A stretch of 13,454 bases of DNA, from assembly GCA_016281475.1 (NCBI GenBank), contig JAEEIS010000110.1, forward strand, positions 1 to 13,454, given 5' to 3'. Shown here piece after piece: positions 1 to 4,585 of the stretch (its first letter is position 1; the number at the start of each line of letters is the position of its first letter). The DNA is from Bacteroidales bacterium (GTDB lineage: Bacteria > Bacteroidota > Bacteroidia > Bacteroidales > P3). Under the pieces are notes generated by a model. That model saw only the letters and a list, made by a program, of their open reading frames with translations. It had not been told where the DNA came from and did no database searches. A program made the translations under genes and the position numbers.

Positions 1-420
1 ACCTATAGCGAGACGGCGGCCTTCTGGCTGTTCAACCGCGTGACCAATTTCGTCTACAGCCGCTACAGCGACATGATTGTGGACCTGCAGAAGGTGCAGA
101 ACGAGCTGGAAGAGGGCTTCATCAAGGAGGTGGCCCGCTTCGACGACCGCGCCAAGCGGACCGATAAGGACGACGCACTGGTGGAGCAGCTGAACGACTT
201 CTCGAACCGTCAGGCCAAGCGCATGATGCGCGAATGGACCAAGCTGGACCACTATCTGCTGGTGAAATACATCGACGGCAACATCAAGAAGGAGAAGGAC
301 GGCAAATTTGAGCGCACCGAGACCGGCAACCCCGCCTTCCCGATGCAGCCCAACTATCCCGACTGGTACTACAAGATGATTGTCGAAGACCACGGCAACG
401 TAATTCGCGAAACTTTCTAA
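1..420 (+). CDS. C69-family dipeptidase, C-terminal part (5' end outside window)
   Basis: The frame is open from the first base to TAA at 418-420, giving 139 visible residues, so the gene starts upstream of the window. The visible part begins with a segment like SETAAFWLFNRVTNF followed by YSRYSDMIVDLQKVQ. I recognise this as the C-terminal helical region of Bacteroidota peptidase family C69 (PepD-like) dipeptidases, which hydrolyse short peptides with an N-terminal nucleophile cysteine. That cysteine would lie near the missing N-terminus, so catalytic competence cannot be judged. A GTG at 40 is an internal valine codon, not a start. The stop is followed after 2 nt by the ATG of the next gene, which suggests co-transcription and possibly translational coupling. 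The family call rests on recognised sequence, not on a catalytic motif. Confidence 0.72.
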   Translation, partial: TYSETAAFWLFNRVTNFVYSRYSDMIVDLQKVQNELEEGFIKEVARFDDRAKRTDKDDALVEQLNDFSNRQAKRMMREWTKLDHYLLVKYIDGNIKKEKDGKFERTETGNPAFPMQPNYPDWYYKMIVEDHGNVIRETF

Positions 421-422
421 CC

Positions 423-1601
423 ATGTCTATCTACCCATATCTGTCGCCGATAAATCCCGACGAGTTGGGCTACCGCCCCAGCGAATACGCCATCACCATC
501 GGCGACCATGTCCATGCCTACCTGCCCGACACCAACCCGCCCGAAATACCCAAGGACGGGCTGGTGCTGTTGGGCGTGGAGGAAGACCGCGGAGCCGACC
601 AGAACGCAGGATGCGGCACCGCGCCCAACGAGATACGCCACTACCTGTACCAGCTGGCCCGTCCGACCGACGACACCGTGATAACCGACCTTGGCAACAT
701 CGTGGTGGGCCAGACCACCGACGACACCTACTATGCCGTAGCCGAGGTGGTTGCCGAGGTGATAGGCAACGGCAACACGCTGATACTGCTCGGCGGCAGC
801 CAGGACCTCACCTTCGCCACCTACAAAGGCTACGAACGGCTGAACCGCGTCATCAACATCACCACCATCGACTCGCGCTTCGACCTTGAGGCGGGCGACG
901 AAATCACCTCGCGCACATGGCTGCGCAACATCGTCATGCAGGAGCCTAACTACCTGTTTTTCCACGCCAATATAGGCTACCAGACCTATTTTGTGGGGAA
1001 CAACTATGTGCAGCTGTTCGACGACCTGAAATTCGATGCCTGCCGCCTGGGCGAGGTGAAGCAGAACATGGTGCGGGCCGAGGCCCTGATACGCAATGCC
1101 GACCTGCTGAGTGTCGACCTCGGCGCGGTGCGCCAGAGCGACGCCCCCGCACACGGGACCCCGTCGCCCCACGGGCTCTATGGCGAAGACCTCTGCCAGA
1201 TGCTGCGCTATGCCGGGCTGACCGACAAGACGCGCTGTCTGGGCATCTTCGAGGCCAACCCCTTCTACGACAACCACGGACAGACCATGCACATGGTGGC
1301 GCAGGCACTGTGGTACTTCATCGAAGGCTTCTACGGCCGCAAGCACGACAGCCCGCTGCACTATCCCGAGCAATGCCGTCATTTCCTCATCACCTGCGAA
1401 AACATCGGAATCGACATCGACTTCTACAAGAGCAACCACAGCGACCGATGGTGGATGCGCGTGCCGTGCGACAATCCCAAACTGCAGGAAATCTATTCCG
1501 ACCACCTGATGCTCCCCTGCACCTATGAGGACTACCAGCAGTGCATGGCAGGCGACGTGCCCGAGCTGTGGTGGCGCTACTTCAAGCGACTGAACGGATG
1601 A
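423..1601 (+). CDS. Ureohydrolase (arginase/formimidoylglutamase) superfamily protein with degenerate metal site
   Basis: This is a 392-residue protein with the arginase/agmatinase/formimidoylglutamase fold signature. Landmarks in order are LLGVEEDRGADQNAGCGTAP (about 49-68), LLGGSQDLT (122-130), TTIDSRFD (147-154), LLSVDLGAVRQSDAPA (228-243) and GIFEANP (274-280). In active family members the binuclear manganese site is built from GGxH, DAHxD and SxDxD. Here the GGxH histidine is Gln127, the DAHxD histidine is Arg152 and the second SxDxD aspartate is Gly234. Asp150, Asp154, Asp232 and Glu277 remain. Databases often name this Bacteroidota clade formimidoylglutamase, but the residues seen make a canonical Mn2+ hydrolase doubtful. 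The ATG at 423 is 2 nt after the dipeptidase stop. The C-terminal 90 residues (SDRWWMRVP, ELWWRYFKRLNG) lie beyond the usual fold. Fold assignment is confident; function is not. Confidence 0.75.
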   Translation: MSIYPYLSPINPDELGYRPSEYAITIGDHVHAYLPDTNPPEIPKDGLVLLGVEEDRGADQNAGCGTAPNEIRHYLYQLARPTDDTVITDLGNIVVGQTTDDTYYAVAEVVAEVIGNGNTLILLGGSQDLTFATYKGYERLNRVINITTIDSRFDLEAGDEITSRTWLRNIVMQEPNYLFFHANIGYQTYFVGNNYVQLFDDLKFDACRLGEVKQNMVRAEALIRNADLLSVDLGAVRQSDAPAHGTPSPHGLYGEDLCQMLRYAGLTDKTRCLGIFEANPFYDNHGQTMHMVAQALWYFIEGFYGRKHDSPLHYPEQCRHFLITCENIGIDIDFYKSNHSDRWWMRVPCDNPKLQEIYSDHLMLPCTYEDYQQCMAGDVPELWWRYFKRLNG

Positions 1602-1610
1602 TTCCTAACA

Positions 1611-1644
1611 ATTGAAAATTGAAAAATAGGCTGACGCATCAAAT
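1611..1644. repeat. Dispersed repeat edge: AT-rich lead plus 16-bp word, copy 1
   Basis: A short AT-rich run (attgaaaattgaaaa) is followed at 1629-1644 by ggctgacgcatcaaat. The identical 16 bp occurs at 6888-6903, again just after a gaaaatt run. A shorter version (ggctgacgca) occurs on the other strand at 7423-7432 within a palindromic repeat. It starts 9 nt after the ureohydrolase stop. I read it as an end fragment of a dispersed repeat, not a regulator site. Confidence 0.55.
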
Positions 1645-1691
1645 GATTTTCGCTCTAGTATAATGTATGACTGATTTTTGCCAACCATTCT

Positions 1692-1951
1692 CAATGTTGC
1701 GTCCCTTCAGGACTCTGAATAGTAGGGATGACCTTGACCCCACACTGCGTTCCTTGTGTGAAGTTATTAAGATTCAGCCTCTCCGAGGCTGTCAAAAAGC
1801 AGTTCTATACTAAACTTTCAATTTAATAAAGGGGACTTCTATAAATCACCTCGTAGAGGTGTGACCATCAATAACACCGTACAAGCCGTAAGGCGCAGTG
1901 CGGTGATAGTCAAGATGTAACCAAACTACGTCCCAAAGGGACGCGACAATG
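1692..1951. mobile_element. REP/MITE-like element: array of mini-hairpins between imperfect inverted ends
   Basis: The stretch has no plausible gene. Its ends are imperfect inverted repeats of about 23 bp: 1692-1714 against the complement of 1929-1951, 18 of 23 positions matching by eye, each with a gcgtccct core. Between and in them are small stem-loops: gtcc/ggac (1701-1713), cacac/gtgtg (1741-1760), agcctc-tcc-gaggct (1776-1790), cacctc-gta-gaggtg (1847-1861), caccg/cggtg enclosing gcc-gtaa-ggc (1875-1905) and cgtccc-aaa-gggacg (1929-1943). The recurring 6-bp stem with 3-nt loop resembles REP-type elements mobilised in trans by IS200-like (RAYT) transposases. No transposase is visible here. 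A word near the middle, ggggacttctataaat, is nearly repeated at 10405-10421. Confidence 0.5.
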
Positions 1952-1979
1952 AAAACAAATAAATAGAACCCACCTAAAT

Positions 1980-2018
1980 AAGAAGCCCCAGCTTGTGTAA
2001 GTCGGGGCTTCTTCTTTT
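1980..2018. terminator. Strong intrinsic terminator, probably bidirectional
   Basis: A 10-bp perfect stem (aagaagcccc, 1980-1989, with ggggcttctt, 2004-2013) is capped by a short inner helix. It is followed on the + strand by a T-rich run (2012-2018). On the minus strand it sits 8 nt past the stop of the 56-codon ORF, with an A/T-rich tail. It can end minus-strand transcription of that ORF and any + strand read-through from the ureohydrolase gene. Confidence 0.7.
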
Positions 2019-2020
2019 AA

Positions 2021-2191
2021 CTAGTTGAGATAAACTTTAATGTTTACATCACCGATGCGGATGTTTTGGTAGCACCGCGCATACTGGAGGATGTTTTGTA
2101 CAACTCGCGGCGACGGTTGTACGATTGTGCTTACTGTTTCGGATGATGTATCACTGTGGATGATCTCATAGTCCTGCATCATACGCGCCAT
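2021..2191 (-). CDS. Small conserved-looking protein, 56 aa, function unknown
   Basis: On the minus strand an ATG at 2191-2189 opens a 56-codon frame ending at TAG (2023-2021). It begins MARMMQDYEIIHSD, continues with SSETVSTIVQPSPRVVQNIL and QYARCYQNIRIGDV, and ends NIKVYLN. Three points favour a real gene: an intrinsic terminator begins just downstream (1980-2013), a palindrome and promoter-like sequence lie just upstream (2219-2236), and the pattern of an amphipathic helix ending in ILQYAR followed by a short strand and terminal LN resembles short unnamed proteins I have seen in Bacteroidales, although I cannot confirm this by search. ATGs at codons 4 and 5 are alternative starts. No Shine-Dalgarno sequence is seen, as is usual in this phylum. 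No function can be assigned. Confidence 0.5.
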   Translation of the reverse strand: MARMMQDYEIIHSDTSSETVSTIVQPSPRVVQNILQYARCYQNIRIGDVNIKVYLN

Positions 2192-2218
2192 TTAAGTTGA
2201 ACATAGGTTAAAAATCTC

Positions 2219-2236
2219 CATTCTTAAATAAGAATG
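2219..2236. promoter_or_regulatory. 18-bp palindrome upstream of the small ORF (candidate operator)
   Basis: A perfect 8-bp inverted repeat with a 2-nt centre, cattctta-aa-taagaatg, ends 27 nt before the ATG of the 56-aa ORF. On the minus strand it overlaps a weak Bacteroidota-type promoter: TTTG, 19 nt, then TATTTAAG. Position and symmetry suggest a dimeric repressor site, but this is inference. Confidence 0.3.
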
Positions 2237-2293
2237 TACCCTATTAACTCAAAAAGGCAATATTTATTGTGTGGAAAAATGTTAAAATAAACT

Positions 2294-2350
2294 GAAAATT
2301 GAAATCTCGCAGGAGCGACCACTACCCGCTGCCGCGAAATTTCAATTTTC
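2294..2350. terminator. Repeat-derived long hairpin just downstream of the sigma factor gene
   Basis: Arms gaaaattgaaat (2294-2305) and atttcaattttc (2339-2350) are perfect inverted repeats. After one mismatch the stem continues by 4 bp (tcgc/gcga). On the minus strand it lies 13 nt past the sigma factor stop and is followed by T-rich sequence, so it may terminate that transcript. The arms use the same attgaaaatt/aattttcaat words as the repeats inside rlmN, so it may have been donated by that repeat family. Confidence 0.45.
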
Positions 2351-2363
2351 ACCTTTCAATTCC

Positions 2364-2957
2364 TCAAAGTTCTGCGTACATATTGTGTTCCTCGGCCAGA
2401 CGGCGGAGGTTGATGATGGCATAGCGCATACGGCCCAACGCGGTGTTGATGCTCACGCCCGTGCGGGCGGCGATGTCCTTAAAGTCGCACTTGCCGTAGT
2501 GACGCAGGATGACCACGCGACGCTGCTCAGGAGGCAGCATCTTCACCAGTTTGCGCACGTTGCGGCTGGTCTGCTGGCGCATGATGCTCTGCTCCACGTT
2601 GTCGTCGTGCAGTCGCAGAGTGTCCACCACATCGCAGTCGGGACGGTTGGGCACAAGCGGCATCTTGTTGTTACGACGGAAATGGTCGACAATCAAATTA
2701 TGGGCAATGCGCATCACCCAATGGATAAACTTATTTTCGTCCTTATAGTCGCCATTATTGATGGTGGCGACCACTTTGAAGAAGGTATCTTGGAAAATAT
2801 CGTCCGCCACATCCTTGTCCTTCACTACAGAGAAAATGTAGCCATAGACCTTCGCCTGATAGCGGGCGAGGAGCACGTCAAAACATTTCGGGTTTCCATC
2901 TATATACCCTTGTATCAGCTCGTTGTCGGTGAGCATAGCAACTGATTCGTTAGTCAT
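2364..2957 (-). CDS. ECF-type RNA polymerase sigma-70 factor
   Basis: A 197-residue protein with both ECF sigma regions. Sigma-2 spans about 23-96, with DVADDIFQDTFFKV (region 2.2, core binding) and FIHWVMRIAHNLIVDHFRR (2.3/2.4, -10 recognition). Sigma-4 spans about 134-185, with LPPEQRRVVILRHYGKCDFK and the helix-turn-helix DIAARTGVSINTALGRMRYA. It would direct RNA polymerase to a specific promoter set. No anti-sigma factor or FecR-like gene is adjacent, so this is not the classical fec-type pair. It resembles the stand-alone ECF sigma factors common in Bacteroidales. ATG at 2957 was chosen because it follows the upstream promoter-like region; Met8 is an alternative. The regulon is unknown. 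Confidence 0.93.
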   Translation of the reverse strand: MTNESVAMLTDNELIQGYIDGNPKCFDVLLARYQAKVYGYIFSVVKDKDVADDIFQDTFFKVVATINNGDYKDENKFIHWVMRIAHNLIVDHFRRNNKMPLVPNRPDCDVVDTLRLHDDNVEQSIMRQQTSRNVRKLVKMLPPEQRRVVILRHYGKCDFKDIAARTGVSINTALGRMRYAIINLRRLAEEHNMYAEL

Positions 2958-3034
2958 TTCTGTCGCTTTTTAAAGTTGAACTGATAGTCTTGTTTCGATA
3001 ATCTCCGTGTTAGTTTTACTTCATTTTCGATTTG

Positions 3035-3083
3035 CAAAAATACGCATTTTTTTCCAATTAAAAACTTTTCTACGCATTTTTTT
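3035..3083 (-). promoter_or_regulatory. Candidate sigma factor gene promoter with two 13-bp direct repeats
   Basis: On the minus strand TATTTTTG (3042-3035) matches the Bacteroidota -7 consensus TAnnTTTG. The -33 element is poor (a T-rich run). The + strand word tacgcattttttt occurs at 3041-3053 and 3071-3083, exactly 30 bp apart, close to three helical turns. The first copy abuts the -7 box and the second lies near the -33 position. The rest of 2958-3232 holds a long untranslated leader and no supportable gene. Confidence 0.45.
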
Positions 3084-3232
3084 TATTTTTAGTATGTGGT
3101 CGCGAAAAAAAATTGCATCGGCGGGGAATCTATTTAACCCTATCGGATAAACATAAACAAGCATTATTACCCTCTCAATTGAGCTATAGGGGTCTATTGT
3201 AAAGGGAAATAGCGACGAAAGCCTTTGCATTA

Positions 3233-4585
3233 TCACCTCTTCTGCCCCGCCAGGAGGCCGCAGGCGGCCATGATGTCTTCGCCTCGGGAGGCGCGGAGGG
3301 TGCAGGTGATGCCGTGGGCGTTGAGGTAGTTCTGAAAGGCTGTGATGGCCTGTGGGGTGGATGTTTTATAGGGCGCGTCGGGCGATGAGTGGAAGCGGAT
3401 GAGATTGACCCGGCAGACCGGCGTCCGGCCGACACTAATACCTTTCAGCAGACGCACCAACTCGGCGGCATGGCGCGAAGTGTCGTTGAGGCCGCGGAGC
3501 ATGGTGTATTCAAACGATATGCGCCGCTGTCCGCTCCAGTCGTAGCGTCGCAGCAGGGCGATGATGTCGGCAATGGGATAGGTCTTCTGCATGGGCATGA
3601 TGGCCAAACGCTCGTCGGCAAAGGGGTTGTGCAGGCTGATGGCCAGATGGCACTGACTCTCGTCCAAGAAGCGTCGCAACCCCGGGATGATGCCGACACT
3701 GGAGACGGTGATGCGGTGGGGGCTCCAGCCCAATCCCCACGAGGCGGTGAGCACCTCGGTGCTGCGCAACACGCTGTCGAGGTTGTCCATCGGCTCGCCC
3801 ATACCCATATATACAATATTAGTGAGGGTGGACGACTCAGGGATGGAGAATATCTGGTTGAGGATGTCAGAAGCGGTGAGGTTGCCGTGAAAGCCCTGCT
3901 GGCCAGTGACGCAGAAGCGGCAGCCCATCTTGCACCCCACCTGGCAGGAGATGCAGAGGGTGGCGCGCGGAGAACCTCCGCCGGTATTCAATTCGGGGAT
4001 ATATACCGCCTCGACATACTTCCTTAATTGAGAATTGAGAGACATACCCCCCCGCTTCGCGGTATCCCTCTCAAGAGGGGACGCTGCCGCACCCGGACAA
4101 TTTTCAATTCTCAATTCTCCATTTTCAATTTCAAACAGGTATTTCTTGGTGCCGTCTTTCGAGACTTGGCACTGCACCGGGGCATGGCGGCCTATGTAGG
4201 CTATCTCGTTGAGGCGGCTGCGAGCCTTGAGCGACAGGTTGGTCATCGCGTCGATGCTGTCCACCCGCTTGGCGTAAAGCCAGTCGCAAATCTGCTTGGC
4301 GGCGAACTTGGGCATACCTTCAGCCTCGCAGAGCTGCTGCAGCTCCGCCAGCGACATGCCGAGAAGATCCTTTTTTAATTGAGAATTGATAATTTCTTCG
4401 AGACGGTTCTGTGTCTCGGCATAGTGCAAATCTTGGGATTTGCCCTCTGCTCTCGACTGACGGACCGTTGAGAATTGAGAAGACATACCCCCCCGCTTCG
4501 CGGTACCCCTCTCAAGAGGGGACGCTGCCGCATCCGGATAATTTTCACTTTTCAATTTTGAATTTTCAATTTCTTTAGAAGTCAT
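3233..4585 (-). CDS. rlmN: 23S rRNA/tRNA adenine-C2 methyltransferase RlmN, with two repeat-encoded insertions
   Basis: A radical-SAM methyltransferase that makes 2-methyladenosine in 23S rRNA and some tRNAs. The [4Fe-4S] motif is GCKMGCRFC (Cys218, 222, 225). CISCQVGC gives the upstream conserved Cys211, and RGEDIMAACG supplies the methyl-carrying Cys442. Other blocks are YVEAVYIPE (190-198), NIVYMGMGEPMDNLD (256-270) and CRVNLIRFH (391-399). The protein is 450 residues from ATG 4585, about 100 more than usual. The excess is residues 1-70 and about 153-189, both largely repeat-encoded. ATG 4585 overlaps the PBP stop by 11 bp and was chosen for coupling. Met34 (4486) or a start nearer KKDLLGMSL are alternatives, since conserved sequence begins only at about residue 71. 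All catalytic residues are present, so the enzyme is probably active if the insertions are tolerated. Confidence 0.9.
   Translation of the reverse strand: MTSKEIENSKLKSENYPDAAASPLERGTAKRGGMSSQFSTVRQSRAEGKSQDLHYAETQNRLEEIINSQLKKDLLGMSLAELQQLCEAEGMPKFAAKQICDWLYAKRVDSIDAMTNLSLKARSRLNEIAYIGRHAPVQCQVSKDGTKKYLFEIENGELRIENCPGAAASPLERDTAKRGGMSLNSQLRKYVEAVYIPELNTGGGSPRATLCISCQVGCKMGCRFCVTGQQGFHGNLTASDILNQIFSIPESSTLTNIVYMGMGEPMDNLDSVLRSTEVLTASWGLGWSPHRITVSSVGIIPGLRRFLDESQCHLAISLHNPFADERLAIMPMQKTYPIADIIALLRRYDWSGQRRISFEYTMLRGLNDTSRHAAELVRLLKGISVGRTPVCRVNLIRFHSSPDAPYKTSTPQAITAFQNYLNAHGITCTLRASRGEDIMAACGLLAGQKR
4026..4132. repeat. Palindromic repeat copy A, translated inside rlmN
   Basis: About 107 bp, almost identical to 4468-4573. 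It has an aattgagaattgag edge, then ccgc-ttc-gcgg (4052-4062), ccctc-tcaa-gaggg (4066-4079), a gctgccgca word and an AT-rich edge (attttcaatt and similar). Read on the minus strand in the rlmN frame it encodes residues about 153-189, including GAAASPLERDTAKRGGMS, with no stop. It separates KKYLFE from KYVEAVYIPE, which are close together in ordinary RlmN. Confidence 0.85.
4399..4442. repeat. Two further inverted repeats in the rlmN N-terminal extension
   Basis: cgagac/gtctcg (4399-4404 and 4413-4418) and caaatc-ttgg-gatttg (4427-4442) are consecutive small hairpins. They sit between repeat copy B and the first conserved rlmN codons. They encode part of residues about 48-63, which have no counterpart in ordinary RlmN. 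Confidence 0.45.
4468..4573. repeat. Palindromic repeat copy B, at the PBP/rlmN junction
   Basis: This second copy carries the same two hairpins, ccgc-ttc-gcgg (4493-4503) and cccctc-tcaa-gagggg (4506-4521), and the same edges as copy A. They differ by one indel near the left edge and a handful of substitutions. It ends 1 nt from the PBP stop codon. On the minus strand it encodes residues about 5-39 of the extended RlmN, including DAAASPLERGTAKRGGMS, in the same frame as copy A. Confidence 0.85.

Noticed and set aside
417..1505. 362-codon minus-strand frame opposite the ureohydrolase gene
   Set aside because: Val/Gly/His-rich shadow; the + strand has the family motifs and a coupled start.
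3165..3200. tRNA-like string with atagctcaattgagagg on the minus strand
   Set aside because: There is no acceptor stem, anticodon arm or T arm in register; only a D-arm-like word and a short palindrome.
3021..3236. 71-codon minus-strand frame upstream of the sigma factor gene
   Set aside because: It overlaps the promoter-like region and the rlmN stop, and its composition (poly-Lys/Phe from A/T runs) looks like non-coding DNA.
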